Assembly (NCBI GenBank): GCA_963377175.1
Contig: CAUJNA010000182.1
Span: 115,001 to 179,000 of the forward strand
Origin: Effrenium voratum
Taxonomy: Eukaryota; Sar; Dinophyceae; Suessiales; Symbiodiniaceae
Length of the DNA: 64,000 nucleotides
Direction of reading: 5' to 3'
The position numbers and the translations under genes were made by a program. The notes beneath the pieces are model-generated. The model was not told the DNA's origin and did not search any database. It saw nothing but the letters and a program-made list of their open reading frames with translations. The stretch's first letter is position 1; every line of letters starts with the position of its first letter. Shown here piece by piece: positions 1 through 11,634 of this stretch.

Positions 1-1
1 A

Positions 2-366
2 TCAAGAACGCAATGACTTCGTCAAAGTTTTCGCCGCGCCCCGCGGCCAGCGGCCCACGTGTTTGCCACGGAGCATGCTACAAATGCTTTTTCTCAAATC
101 TTCACGGGGGGGGCTGTTATGGCGATGGATTGACCATAGATTCACCATCAATCTCCACTGTCCCCATTGGCAAACGGATTGGATCCGCCAAACGGATTGG
201 ATCGTTCCAAGTTTTCGGAGCGCCCGTGCTCCGTTCAGTGTCCAAGCCTCTGACTTTAGTTGGCACCGCTTTGGTGGACGCTTCCATGAGGTTTCATCTG
301 CACCCAGCATGTCCATTTTCACGCTAAACTTCATAGCCAGTCTCTCATCTGCCGCAGGGCCTCACA
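2..366 (-). other. Exon-like open frame, unknown protein
   Basis: An open minus-strand frame runs from an AG|G acceptor-like site near 366 to the window edge. The part from about 190 to 360 reads like real coding sequence, with mixed charged and hydrophobic residues around MKFSVKMDMLGADETSWKR. The lower part is less convincing and overlaps a small direct duplication (caaacggattggatc, twice, at 170-201). I do not recognise a family. It could be one exon of a gene that continues beyond position 1, or chance. Confidence 0.15.
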
Positions 367-991
367 TTGATGGGGTCGAAGATGTTGTGGCGGAGACATT
401 GTGGCGCTGCAGCTTTTGTTGAAGCCGCTGCAATTGCCCTGCGCATGTCGCATTTCGCTCATCCCCTCGCCTTAACTCATATTCATTTTTTTTGCGCCTT
501 AACTCATATTGTCTCAAGGGTTTTGCCTAGCTATCAGCCTGAAGGCCTCTGTATCCTACCCAGATACCTGGGAGCCCCTGGCTTTGCCTTCAGACTGCGC
601 GGCAAGTATCTTCTGCATCCTCTCTGCTTTTGGGAGTACGCAATTTCTGGATAAGGAGCTCGCATGTAATACTCAACTTCCTAAGCAAAGACAAGTAAGT
701 CATGGTGGGTCAAGATCCTTTTCAGTACTGCTCGTGCTTCGGAGCATGGGCCAAAGCAACGACAACAGCCTTGCTTCATGTGCAACACGCAGCATGAAAG
801 AACGAATCTTGATGGACCTTGGCAGAGGGGCACTCTTTGCCACCTTGTGGAGGGTCTCTGGGTCTGCTTCAATTTTTTTTTGTGAACCCCTGGGTGCCTG
901 GACGGAACAGGACATCTGCCAAACATGTGCCCGAATGAACCTCCCCGGATCCCAAGCCGAAGGGCGAAGGGCGCCCCGAAAGTTTCCCTGG

Positions 992-1104
992 CATGCTGCG
1001 GTTGCCAAAATTCGGGGAACACCCCAAACAGAACCCTGGCAAAGGGACACATTTTGACTACAACCCGCGGCTCAATTCCTGTAATTTTGGCCCACAGCCA
1101 TATG
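992..1104. mobile_element. MITE copy 1 of the atggctgtgggtcaaaa family
   Basis: This 113-bp element has diverged terminal inverted repeats. The left end is catgctgcggttgccaaaat and the right end, read inward on the other strand, is catatggctgtgggccaaaa. The interior contains a variant of the family core (actacaacccgcgg, compared with gactaaaacctgcgg in other copies). Its length matches the copies at 13014/20978 (112 bp before interruption) and 43521 (111 bp). It has no coding capacity, so it is a non-autonomous element. Confidence 0.6.
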
Positions 1105-1671
1105 TTCTCCCAGTCTTCAACGGAGTTTGCCAACGCAGGCTGCGCTCATCCTCACACGTGCGTTCCTTGCAAGAGTTGCTATGGACATTGGCAAATCGGC
1201 TGACCAGAAACACTGGCTTTCCATCTAGGATGCTTCTGCATGGCTGGGTCAAATTCAGGCCTCTTGCGGAGCCGCATCTTTGGCGGCGTTGGCTGCTTGC
1301 TCAGGGTGCTGGCTCAGGGCATCTGCGTAAGCTTGGTTGCGTTTGGGGGGGTGCGGCCTGCCAACGCTCTGTGACTCAGCGTGAAAACTAACGAACTTTG
1401 GGCAGCCCAGTACTCTTCCGCTTGCTAAAGTACGGCCAGCCCCTGAGGGTTGCCTGCGCCCCAAAGCAACACCCCAACGCCCGAACCTAGAGACCCAATC
1501 CGCCTGTAGCCACGTGCTCGAAATAGTCATAGCCAAGCGCGAGGGCAGAGACTGCGGCTGCTTAATGTGCGGTTCGGACAAAGCTGGCCGATACTTCTTG
1601 AGAGCTAAGACATGCGCTAGCAGCTTGCTGCAGAGGATCACGTAATTCACCTAGAAAACTTATCGCCTGAG

Positions 1672-1856
1672 CCTAAACCCTGAAACCTGCACCCCAAACC
1701 TAAACCCTGCCAAAACCTAATCCCGAAACCTGAACTCTAATCCCGAACTCTGAACTTGAACTGCACCCTAAACCTGAACCCTAAACCTAAACCCCAAACT
1801 TAAACTCTAAACCCAAAATGCAAGGCCCTGAAGCTTGCAGCTGAACCCTAAACTAA
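1672..1856. repeat. Degenerate telomere-like CCCTAAA repeats
   Basis: Variants of CCTAAACC, CCCTAAACC and CCTGAACCC occur about twenty times on the plus strand, with single-base slips and no perfect array. This resembles the plant/dinoflagellate telomere unit TTTAGGG read on the opposite strand. It is internal to the window, so it is interstitial or subtelomeric rather than a chromosome end. Confidence 0.6.
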
Positions 1857-1924
1857 AATGCTGGGCAGGACAAGGGTGGATTCTGGGGTGACGGCAAGCC
1901 ACGGGATGTCGCGTTGTCTCGGCC

Positions 1925-2215
1925 TGCTTTGGACGGTCTGATGAAAGTGGTTGCGCTGCGTCAGCAGTGTTTTAGTAGAGGAGATGCTCTTCCGTTTGCT
2001 AAGAGTAGGTGTCACGATAAGCCGCAAGCTAAAGTGGTCCACACTCCTAGTGTCACTAGTGTTTCAAGAAAGGAAACGATTTCCCGCTGGCAAACAAGTA
2101 GATGTCACAATGTCCGTCAGCTAAAGTGGTCGACTTTTTATCCAGGAGACATCTTTCTGCTTGCTTAAAGTAGATGCCGCTCTGGTGTGTAGGCTAAAGT
2201 GGTGGAAGTTGCTCT
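1925..2215. repeat. Degenerate tandem repeat, about 80-93 bp unit
   Basis: The pair of motifs (c)aagtagatgtcac and gctaaagtggt recurs three times (about 2000-2042, 2096-2132 and 2168-2205), with a fourth weaker relative near 1935. A related piece (ctcttccgcttgctaaagta) is also at 1411. No coding signal is seen. Confidence 0.5.
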
Positions 2216-2458
2216 ACTGGGGCCAAAAGTCGAAATCCCCACCTGAAAGGGAATGCTGAAATTTGAGTCGACTACAGAAGACAGGCAAAGGAACAGGCTC
2301 CAGCTTGACGAGAATTCTAACTGGCATGGACAAAGACTTCAGTAGTGAAAGGCGCGGACAGGGCAGGAGCATTGGCGCAGGAAGAGGCAGGACAGGCAGT
2401 GCCCATGCAGGACTGCACAGGATATGGCACCTAAATATATTCATTAGGATACGTGTAT

Positions 2459-2503
2459 AATGTGTATATATATATATATACATATACATATACATATACA
2501 CGG
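2459..2503. repeat. AT-rich microsatellite (TA)n / (CATATA)n
   Basis: A perfect TA run is followed by four catata units. A similar short TA run lies at 3440-3458. Both are ordinary low-complexity tracts. Confidence 0.85.
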
Positions 2504-5500
2504 ATGGCTGGCTATGCACAGAAGCCAAATCATTGCCGAGTTTGCCAAGAGATTTGTAGTCAACACATGTTGGTGAGTGCACTCGTTGCCTACACCGAAG
2601 CTAGTGACCATGTCCCTCCCTAAGCAAAGCACTGAACATGACCAGCCTGTGCTCGAGGCAGTCCAGCAATCAATTCAAACAACAGACAGCAGAACAAATG
2701 CACCTGGGCAAACATACCTGTCGTAATCGATTTGCTGCACCAAAGGGTCCTGCACAAGTGGCAGCCAGGGGACCGCTCTCCTGGTTAGTTGGCCTGGGCA
2801 AGCTCTTCTGAAAATGTGAAACTTGTTGACAGCCCTTCCGAACCTCAGTTTCGCTGCGGCTTGCGCCTTCTTGAGATGCACTATGCGTGTGCCTACATGT
2901 GGCACAGGTAGTGCACTTGCCAATTCGCCTCGATTGTGTTTCCTGTTCAGCTGGCTCTGGCCGTTTTTTCCATGAAGATCCACCTGTGATTGGTCTGGAT
3001 TTGCTCATCGCATAGCGTTGTGTTTGCCTTTGAGTGTTGTTTCTAGCAAAATCATTCATTTTGTTGAAGCGCGGGCGATGCTGGGGGGGGGGGGGGTTCG
3101 ACCGCTTTGCGTCGACCACTTTAGTCAACAAAGACCGTCATGTCGGGCTTGCACGCGAGCTTTCAACATGCAGTTGTGTACCCAGATTCTAAAAACTCGC
3201 GTTTCGAAGCCACGACATCTACTTTTTCTTAAGAAAGTAAATCAATTTACAGGCGATTCGGCCTCCCGAACCTTGAAGTCCTGGGTTGGACTGCGCGGGG
3301 TCAGGAGGGTGCAGGGCCGGGTTCATCCTAGTAAGCATTTATTAAAAAAAAGGAGTAAAAACACACGCCCTATCTACAGTATGTACTTACAACGATATCT
3401 ATGTACTCACAACAATACGTGTAAAAATACAGAGGTATACGATATATATATATATATGTAGTCACAGCAATATCCCAACGTGTGCAAATATGACACTCAT
3501 GTGTTTCTTCTCGCCTTGCGAGCCCACCATTTGCTTGAAGCTCCAGCCTGGTTGGTCCGCGCGCCCGGCAGGAGAAGCACCTGGCACATGGAAGGAACCG
3601 ATTTCCGATGGCTTTTGGCAACATCCCATGGATTGTGACCCAAGAAAGGCTGGGAGGCAAACAACTGGGTGGGAGTCTGATGCACTCCAGTCTTCCAGAC
3701 AACCAAGATGAATGCACAGTTCATGAGCGCCTGCAACCATGGCCTTTGCTATGTGGCCGTCTTTCATTTGAAGGCAACCTTTCATTTGAAGGGTTTCATT
3801 GTCACATACCCAAGAGCCAGACCATCTGGCTCCTCGGCCAAAGCTCAGACACCGAAGCATCGCACGAGAAACCAGCGCTTCGTCTTCACACCCGCTGGGC
3901 GTAAACGAAAAAAATACAAAACCAGCGAGCCAATGGCATCCAAGCGTTGCTTTCTCCGTCCGCTTTTGACTGGGCATGGGCTGTGCTTTGAGGCTGCGAG
4001 CCAAAGCCGAGGTAGATGCCTGACCGGCGGAGTGAGGCAAGAGAATACATCCAAGGAGTGTCCATTTATTTGGGTGTGGATCAAACTTAAACAGCTGGGG
4101 TTACCAGGCTTTAGCCTTGGCTTCCATTTACCAAGGTGTCATTTTGGTACGTGTTTCAAGCCAGAGCCATTTGCCGATTCTTGGAGAGGTGCGCACCGCT
4201 TTCGTACATCCCCGCTTGATATGCCCTGCAGCTGCGAGTCGGCTTTTTTTTGGGCGAGATGCATGCTCCCGATACCGGGGGCATGTCATTCCGAGTCCCG
4301 ACTCTATTTGAGCCCGAGAATGGAACGCGAGTGAAGCGAATCTGGCAAACTTGGGTTTGCTAAAGTCTCTATTTTGATTCCCTTTGAAAGAACCCCTACA
4401 TGGGTACCAACTGAAAGGAACCCACATACATGCCTTGTGACCATCCTCGCCAGCTACTCTGCGACATAGAATCACTCACCAGGTGCATTGAAAACAATTT
4501 GGCCGTTTCCTCTTTTGCACCGGTTTCGGTGCCGAAGATCTCTGCAGCAGGTCAGCAAAGATACCAAGAATCCAAGGGCGGCACCTGTTCATAAGAAGAG
4601 ACTGCCCCTGTATCCAAGTTTTGATTGTAGCTTGGGTGTTATCCTTCAGATCCATCTTCACTCTGGGCTTTGTATGGTCCAATCAACTCCTTGGGAGTTG
4701 AGCAGACAGGGATAGCAGAGATTTCACCATGTTAGAAGGCATCAACATAAGAGCATTCTGTAAAACAAAAAGTAGCTTGACATATCCAAGCAGCTTGGCA
4801 TATCTGTCGCATTCATGTTAACAGTTTCAGTATGATTCCAGCCCCTTCAAACGGGTCCGCAGTTCAGAACCAAGCGGCTCGCTCATCTTGCAGGCGCTTT
4901 CTCCTTCGCGAGAGAAGGGACTCCATTCGCCAGGGAGCCAACATCTCAGGTGGACCCCATTCAGGTGGTTGGCTTCCACTTCCCTTGGCAACTATCCCAA
5001 AAACACTCTACTAATCGAGGCAGGCTCGGACAAAAAACGTGTTCTTCTGAGTGCTCTTGGCAAAACCAGTGAGGCGACCGCACCCCGCACCTTGGGCAGT
5101 GAGAAGTGAGGACTCTTGACTCTGTCCTTGCTCCGGGAAACCTTCGCCGCATGCTCATCACCGAGTTTGTCTCTTGAGCCGGGTGGATTCCTTTGGTACC
5201 CCTTCAAAGGTATCAAAAACAACATGCCCAAAAGCCAGCCACGCACAGACACTCGCAGTGCACGCAAGGTCACCCTAGCAGCAAAAACAATACGTCAACA
5301 ATGCTCCGACAAGATGATCTGCAGGGTTGCCGTCCGCGAATGAGTTCAGGACAAAAGTCGCAAAACTTGGAGCACTCGTCTCTTCTCCAACGCATTTTGG
5401 AGGCTCACCCGGCAAGCGAAGGTTGTCCAATCCTCGCCTCGGCCCTCGGGGTGGATGTGTGCCGCCCCGACTGGCATGCTTCAGGTCTCCGACTCGAAAA

Positions 5501-6047
5501 ATGCGAATATCTCGACAAAACCTCCTTCGTGTGCTTTTTGTCGAACCCCATTGTAACCTTCAGAAAAAACACGCAGCGCGAATTCCTTGCGGCCAAATGT
5601 GCATGGCCTTAAAATGGCCGGGTGTTCCTTTCGGCTTTCCTTTAACAGCAACGCAAAATGGGTACCAACTCAACAAAAGAAACGCGCCCACCCAAAGGTC
5701 GCGACTTTTCCGTCTCCCCGCGCCTGCGAACTACTTGGCGGCCCTGGCTCGCGAACGATGCAACTGCGCGACTCATCTTCAGCAGCTGGGTGAAACGCAA
5801 AGCCAAAAGCCTTGGATTCGATGCTTTCATTTGTTCCAAATGCAGTCGAAGATTCAAATCAACCTGTTGGACCTACGTCCACAAAACAACACCGCGAAGT
5901 GATCGATTGGTCAAAGGCTACGAGCCTCTGCGAAGCTCCTTCGAAGTGGCGTGTTTCTAAAATGGACACGCGTTGGTTGGGATTCAAGGAACACCGTGCG
6001 TCTGTCAGCGAACCGGCTATGTCGGCTAGACTGGCGCCCGGCTATCT
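2504..6047. other. No recognisable gene
   Basis: Many short open frames lie on both strands but none shows a recognisable domain. Minor structure is present: a 15-bp direct duplication (ctttcatttgaagg) at 3771-3797 and runs of G or C near 3080. Isolated short exons of the kind found elsewhere in this window could be hidden here. Confidence 0.6.
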
Positions 6048-6052
6048 GAATA

Positions 6053-6149
6053 TGAAAAGCGATAGCGCCGAGCTGTCCTGTTTTGGCTCTTGACAGCTGC
6101 GGTATGTTACACTTGTCGATTTGTGCTGTAGTGCGCCATAACTCACGCA
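6053..6149 (-). repeat. 3' LTR of element 2
   Basis: This 97-bp LTR pairs with 9220-9313. The two agree closely from tgaaaagcgatag through cgatttgtgctg, with about seven substitutions and a 2-3-base length difference near the end. A purine-rich stretch (CCAGGAGGGCC on the minus strand, plus positions 6150-6160) lies immediately before it in element orientation and is a plausible polypurine tract. Confidence 0.8.
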
Positions 6150-6161
6150 GGCCCTCCTGGA

Positions 6162-7406
6162 CGCGTGAACGTTGCCACCTTCAGCGGCCACCTCGCCGTT
6201 TCAAGCGCGCAAGGCCAAACTGTGCTGGGTCTCACTGTACACCAAGCTCATGGAGCACATCAGCTCTTGAACTCTCGGCCATTCCAGGTACTTAGTGCCA
6301 GCGTCCGCTTGAACAATGGATCTCTCGGTGTTGCACTTTCTGCTGCGACCACAAATAGCAATCGTGTATGGCCTTCCTCGCAAGCATCGCTTTCGCTGCA
6401 GACGCGTCAAAATGCCAGTGTGGCCGTCATCGTCAAACCAAGATCAGCTGCCATAGAAACTGCTCCCAGTAAAACTGACCCAGCCTTGATACCAGGGTAA
6501 AACTCCGGCTCTCCAGACCACAATGCGAGTATGCGCTGCGTGCTCGAAGAAAACTTGATCACATGTGAACCTCTCATCAATTCCCCGCACGAAGTTGACT
6601 TCCGCGTCTCATGACAACCAGCATCATCGCTGTCCGTATACATAACAAACTCATGAACTTCTTCTTGATCTTCACACAGCCAGACCAACCTCGGTCTGCC
6701 CTTCAAGAATCAAGCGAGCCTTTTCAGGCCCTCCCAGCTCCATTCAGTCGAGCTGGACATCTGTCTCGCCAACTCCTTGCATGTCTGGTCAGCCAGAAAA
6801 TTGCCCCAAACTGCGATATTGCCTGACACACTCGCCCGCCAAAGGCTTCTCATCTCCCGTCTTTGTTCCAGGCGTAGATACTGCACGACCCTCATTCAGA
6901 TTCAACTCATTTGGCAATACGTCGCCTGTGTCCGGACCCAGCATGCCACCGTACTTGGTTTCATATCTCTCCTCAAGTTTCTGCTTCAGCCACAAAAGAT
7001 CAGACTCCTCGCCCAACGAAGTCATGTCATCTCCATGAATTGAAGTGCGAATATCTCTCAATGCATGATAGGGCTGCCTACACCCGGAGCAAAACCACAT
7101 TCGCTGAAAAAGTCTGTAAACTCAGCCTCCCAACAGGTTGCGGCATCACGAGTGCCGTACATCGTCCAGGTCGATGTCGCTCCGGCGGCAGTCTCACATA
7201 AATCAATCTCGCAGCTTCTTCCGGCTCGAACGTTGCAGCGACAAAAGAAATCTGATGCTTTCCAACGGTGGTGTAGCTGCTAATAAAGCTTCCTGCGCCC
7301 CGTTGCGAACTTCCTGCACGACAAACCTGCTGCGATAATTGGGGTTAGTTTCATCCCCCTTGTTTATGTGAATCCAACGCGCGCCACAGTCGTCTTCCGC
7401 ACTCAT
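6162..7406 (-). pseudogene. Degenerate copia RT and RNase H (element 2)
   Basis: Pieces of a copia polymerase are spread over several frames. From 7406 downward comes the RT entry region (WIHINKGDETNPNYRSR). Near 7030 is the RT catalytic box as HGDDM. At 6710-6895 are linker helices, and at 6407-6706 is an RNase H segment (YTDSDDAGCHETRKSTS). Near 6300-6200 is the C-terminal segment (ADAGTKYLEWPRVQELM). The order matches copia RT-RNase H, but at least four frame changes and gaps break it. Compared with the intact copy at 13237-16080 it lacks the methyltransferase-like domain and most of the palm. It is non-functional. Confidence 0.8.
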
Positions 7407-7410
7407 GTCC

Positions 7411-7975
7411 CAATCAGGTTCTCGGGTGGATTCCTGGTATGGTGCTGGAGATGGAACGCTGGGGGATGAGGGCTTGATTGAGCCAGTCTTCTGTTCTCCG
7501 GAGGGCTATTTGAGGGTGCTGAAGTATCGAGTGGCGAATGTGAACAAGGTGCTCACTTCTGCAGCAGAGATATGGTATCGAATTGTGCTGGAAGGTGAGC
7601 ATTACCAATCATACATCGAGGACCGATACGTCGGGGAGAAATTCGCATTACGTTTGCAAGATGGTGTGCGCGCACATGATCGTGACGCCCTATGTGAGTT
7701 TGGGTTTTGGCGGGCAAGCATGCTAGCTCTCTCGTGGAGAACCACATGGAGGAGGGGCACCGGAGGCTAGCGGGATCGCCGAGGAGCACGATGAGTATGA
7801 GCCAGAGAGGCTTCTGGAGCCAGGTGGTGTAGTGGATGAGCGTGCGTTGGAATTTGGAGAGTTGGTGAAGTGGAGGACTGTCTTGTGTCGGAGAACCCGC
7901 TCAAGGTGGAGCGTGGAGAGCATAGTGTGACCCATATCCCTTTTCGGTCATGGTGCAAACATTGCGTGTTTCCTT
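7411..7975 (+). pseudogene. Inverted copia linker-integrase N-terminal fragment
   Basis: This piece is read on the plus strand, opposite to the rest of element 2. Frames here encode an acidic linker (AEEHDEYEPERLLEPGG at about 7778-7830). It is followed by the zinc-binding start of a copia integrase, EHSVTHIPFRSWCKHC (7918-7965): His at 7921 and 7933, Cys at 7951 and 7960. A frameshift lies between the two. In a normal element this region sits between gag and RT on the same strand. Here it sits in the right place but reversed, and the integrase catalytic core is missing. Confidence 0.65.
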
Positions 7976-7989
7976 TGCCCGATTCCTTT

Positions 7990-9220
7990 CCCAGTGAACC
8001 AATATCCATAGGTGTGGATGCAATACCATTCACATGATCCAAGAAAGTGAACACATTGCCACTATTCTCCCACGCAATGATCTCTGAGGACAACTGCGCC
8101 AGCGGCACGGATTCCGGTGGGTTTGCGATCTTCGTCAGATGAGCTCGCTGTCGTCCAATCGTCGAAATGCCTCCATTCCGTTCGGTCTCTTCGCCTGCCG
8201 CACCAAACTCCGGGTCCTGTCCAAATGCGGAAACTGCGACAAAAGACAAAAGTGTAATCTGATCCAAAGGTATCTTCGGCTGCTTGTTCAACACCCATTC
8301 CAAGCTCTCCCATGTTCCAGGAATCTGTGCGTCTGTGAGTGTGGTAATCGTCTGAAAGGATACCTTGTCAAGAACTGTGGTTTGGCCAAGATCTTCGAGT
8401 CGACTCCACCTTGCTGAGTTGCATACGCTACAAACAGATGGACGCCACCTGTACTGAAGCCCGTACGAGGTCCTCCTCCTAGGCCATCCATGGAAAACGT
8501 CTGAGGTTGCTGTCCACCTGCATGCGCTCCACCACTCGGCAAACCCGTCCGGCTGCGCTCCACCTACCTGCTCTGTCTGCCGGTGTCCCCGGCCCTGGTG
8601 TGATGGACCTTGAACAGCTCCTCCTTGCCCAGGTGTGGTCAAATTTTCTGCTGTTTGCACCAACTGCGTCAACTGTTGCTGCAAGGATTGTACTGCGCCT
8701 GCAATCTGACCCGCCTGCTCCTGAGTTGCCGTCTGTTGCTGTTGAAAAGCCCCTTGCACTTGTCCAACCACAACCACGGTGTTGATCACCTGCTCAGCCT
8801 CGCTGGTCCCTCTGCTCTGCAACGATCTGACGTAGCGCCTCTGCTACCTCCTGCATATTGCTGGTATCGCTTGCTGTACTTGATTGCGCCATCCAGATTG
8901 TCCAGCAGAAACCCAAACCTAAGAGGATAAGCGCTGTTGCTACCACCACCAGCAAAATCCGGCACCCGGTCCAGGCTGAGCAGTTCTGTCTGCTTGGTCG
9001 TGTGGATGGTGCTCAAAAGCGGCAGGATGATGCTCCCAGCGGCACCAGATCGAGAACGCCCTCGGTTCGCCTCACGGGCTTGCCTGTCGGACTCCTCCAA
9101 CCTATCCGCCGCCGCGTTCTCCACGTGCTGCCAAAACCTCAGCTCCTGCAGGCTCAGTTCATGCCCATTATAAAAAGCACCGCTGCGGTCCTCTTCTCGC
9201 AACCGGTGCTCCGCTACCAT
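7990..9220 (-). pseudogene. Degenerate copia gag (element 2)
   Basis: The start codon at 9220-9218 gives MVAEHRLREEDRSGAFYNG, beginning exactly at the LTR/PBS junction. An N-terminal region rich in Glu and Arg is followed, after a frameshift near 8830, by a Gln-rich coiled coil (about 8650-8760). The capsid-like body ends with the typical gag tail STPMDIGSLGKE near 8020. The zinc knuckle expected next is absent, because the inverted fragment begins there. Several frameshifts make it a pseudogene. Confidence 0.7.
9202..9219 (-). other. Primer binding site of element 2
   Basis: On the minus strand, TGGTAGCGGAGCACCGG directly follows the LTR end. A tRNA ending GCTACCA, such as many eukaryotic initiator Met tRNAs, would pair with the first seven bases. 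The tRNA identity is inferred. Confidence 0.55.
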
Positions 9221-9313
9221 GAAAAGCGATAGCACCGAGCACTCCTGCTTTGGCTCTTGACAGCTGCGGTATGTTACACTTGTCGATTTGTGCTGCAGTG
9301 CACCATTCATGCA
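9220..9313 (-). repeat. 5' LTR of element 2
   Basis: The partner LTR is at 6053-6149. In element orientation it ends TATCGCTTTTCA, similar to the end of the intact element's LTR (TATTGCATTTTGA). This shows common descent despite little similarity elsewhere. Confidence 0.8.
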
Positions 9314-9574
9314 GAATATGGAAAAGAGCCGCGGCTATCCTCAAACTAAAAAGACCAAAGGAAAACCATGTAAGAAACCCTCATACAAAGTGTTTTTGTT
9401 TCCTTGGCCTTCGCAGAGTTTTTCATGCGACCCCCCCTCCCAGTCTGGGCCTGAGGGCACACAAAGCTGGAACTGGAACTCGGTCGTGCCTCACGTGAGG
9501 CAAACAAAAAGAAAAACATCAAGGTCTTGGAGCCTCCAGAGACAACCGTCCCAAGCCCATGGTGAGCCAATTCT

Positions 9575-9646
9575 TAGGGGACCCCAACACATTGTGGCAT
9601 TCTTTTAAGTTAGGAGACCCCAACACATTGTGGCATTCTTTTAAGT
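9575..9646. repeat. Tandem duplication, 36 bp x 2
   Basis: Two head-to-tail 36-bp copies beginning taggggaccccaacaca / taggagaccccaacaca differ by one base. No function is evident. Confidence 0.9.
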
Positions 9647-10616
9647 TTCCCTTGAATCCACCAAAAGGGGGGGTGCCTTCAACAAAAACACCCATTTCCC
9701 GATTGTGTGTGGCCATCTGAAGTCACATGATCGCTCGGCCACAGCCCGCCATGAATCTGACAAACAAAAAATGAAAATACCCCCACTCAAGCGCATGGGG
9801 GGTGGACAAGAACCCTGTGAATGTCCCCCCCCCCCCCCAGCCGGGTCCCCAATAAAAAGTCAGTTCCCCAATTCAACTCCCCGATTCGGTGCATCGCAAC
9901 TGACTGAACCCGGCCTGAAGAGGTGGATTTCACCTCCATCGGGCGGTTTTTTGTTGTTGGGCATCAGACACCCAAATGGATGTATTACCCTTTTGTGTGT
10001 TGGTTTCAAGGGAAATGTAGGGGGATCCTTCCATTTGCGAAATCCCCTTATTTTGAGACACATTATGGGTACCTAAAAAATGGTGGTCTGCCGTTCAGTT
10101 TCCCTCGAAAAGGTGAAGAAAGAGTTCTTTCATATGGTGAAATGCTCGTAAGGAAAGGGGGGCAAAGGCACCCAGATCTTGTGCAGCTCGATGTTTGCGT
10201 CAACTTAACACACTTCCACAAGGAGGCGCACCGGGGAGCACGGCGATGTTTCTGTACTTGGACTTGTTCGTTGTTGATTCAAATGTGTTAACATGGGTAA
10301 TCTTCTTGAGCTACTTTCGAAGGGAAACCAACCGTGAAACTGCTTTTCGTCTTTACTGCTTCTTTCGACAACGTTTGGCCTGCCCTCTCTCCACAAAAAA
10401 AGACGACAGGCAACCAAGCAAAACTATCAGAAACTATGAGAATCCAGTTTCTTGAGGCCTGTTTGAAAAGCAGAAGCAACCACACAGTCACGGTCACGCA
10501 AGCATGTAAGACATTTCCGCGCGAACACGCGATTTGCGCCCTCATGCCCAAACCCACAGCGCGACCGCGCAGAACAACCAACGCGTGCACCTGCGATCCA
10601 TGCCAAATGCCACATG
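9647..10616. other. No recognisable gene; G/C runs and dispersed repeat debris
   Basis: Contains fragments of the dispersed repeat typified by 'aaaccaccaaaaaggg' (for example cttgaatccaccaaaagggg at 9652) and poly-C runs at 9827-9838. No coding domain is seen. Confidence 0.6.
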
Positions 10617-10874
10617 CAAACAAGAACAAACACAAAACACACGCACACACACAAATAACCACGCAAACACGCACAAATACGTACAAAGCACACATACACA
10701 AAAACAAACAAACAAACAAACAAACAAACAAACAAACAAGCAAGCGAGCAAGCAAGCAAGCAAACAAACACCCACGCGCACGACACCCACGCAAAAACGA
10801 ACCCGAACCCACAAATGCGTATTAAATGCACCTGCACCACACACCCACCCACCCACCCACGCACGCATGCACGC

Positions 10875-10914
<40 letters not shown>

Positions 10915-11349
10915 TGCACGCGCGCACGCGCGCACGCCCGCACGCACGCACACACACGCCCGCACGCACGCAAGCGCGCGCACGCGCACACACACACACA
11001 CAAGCGAGCGCGAGCAAGCAAGCAAGAAAGCAAGCAAGAACACAAACAATCAAGCAAACCGGCAAACAAACAAAAGGTCGACACGCAAGCAAACAAAGCA
11101 AACAAGCAAACAATTAAAGCAAACAATTAAAGCACAAACAAACAACGACGCCAACAAAGCGAACAAGCAAAGCAAAGCAATCAAAGCAACCATAGCAAAC
11201 AAAGTAATCATAGCAAACAAAGCAAACAAAGCGACTAAAGCAAAGCAAAACAAAGCAAGCAAAGCCAAGCAAACAAGCAAGCAAACAAACAAAGACACAA
11301 CAAAACACAGAAACAAGCAAACAAGCAAACAAACACACACACACAGGCA
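10617..11349. repeat. Composite simple repeat (AAAC)n, (ACCC)n, (ACGC)n, (CA)n, (AAGC)n
   Basis: About 730 bp of shifting short-period repeats: AAAC at 10705-10740, ACCC near 10842-10862, ACGC/GCAC at 10862-10985, CA at 10988-11003, then AAGC/AAAC to the end. Large open frames through it in several phases are repeat by-products. Confidence 0.9.
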
Positions 11350-11530
11350 CGTCGATGCGTAATAGTCAATAAGACTCAACGGAAGTGTTGAGACGCGAAA
11401 AGTCCTCCGACTCCCTCTAGCAAGTGTTGAAACCTGTCGGATACAGGACATACACACACAATTCCACCTACATCAACACTTTCACGAAAATATTGAGTGC
11501 CCAGTTTCCTTTTTCTTTTCAGTGCAATAC

Positions 11531-11634
11531 CTGGGCTTTCAGGAAATGTCTCCCTTCTTCCAAATCCCAGTTTTGACACGTCCACATCAGAGCTGTCGGC
11601 CTGAAAGACTTGGTCCGGCAGCGCCAGATCTGGC
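11531..11634 (-). CDS. Candidate 104-nt internal exon, unknown protein
   Basis: The segment is bounded by a good acceptor (TTCTAG|GCC, exon start at 11634) and a good donor (CCCAG|GTATTG, exon end at 11531) on the minus strand. One phase is open throughout and reads PDLALPDQVFQADSSDVDVSK, followed by LGFGRRETFPESP. The composition looks like a soluble, acidic protein segment. I recognise no family, and neighbouring exons were not found. It may be an exon of a gene with long introns or a coincidence of splice-like signals. Confidence 0.3.

Larger units (their letters stand above)
6048..9318 (-). mobile_element. Old, degenerate Ty1/copia element (element 2)
   Basis: This is a minus-strand LTR retrotransposon of about 3.26 kb between two copies of GAATA (6048-6052 and 9314-9318), a typical 5-bp copia target duplication. 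The LTRs are 97 and 94 bp, start TG and end CA, and differ at several positions. Reading on the minus strand, the order is 5' LTR, PBS, gag-like coiled coil, an inverted protease-linker/integrase piece, RT and RNase H. All frames are interrupted. There is no zinc knuckle, integrase core or intact RT, so it is dead. Its PBS, gag start and LTR end match the intact element at 13050-20897, so the two belong to the same lineage. Confidence 0.85.

Noticed and set aside
9233..9245. Spliced-leader-like TTTGGCTC in the LTRs of the old element
   Set aside because: It is antisense to the element and lacks the final CAAG, so it is probably coincidental.
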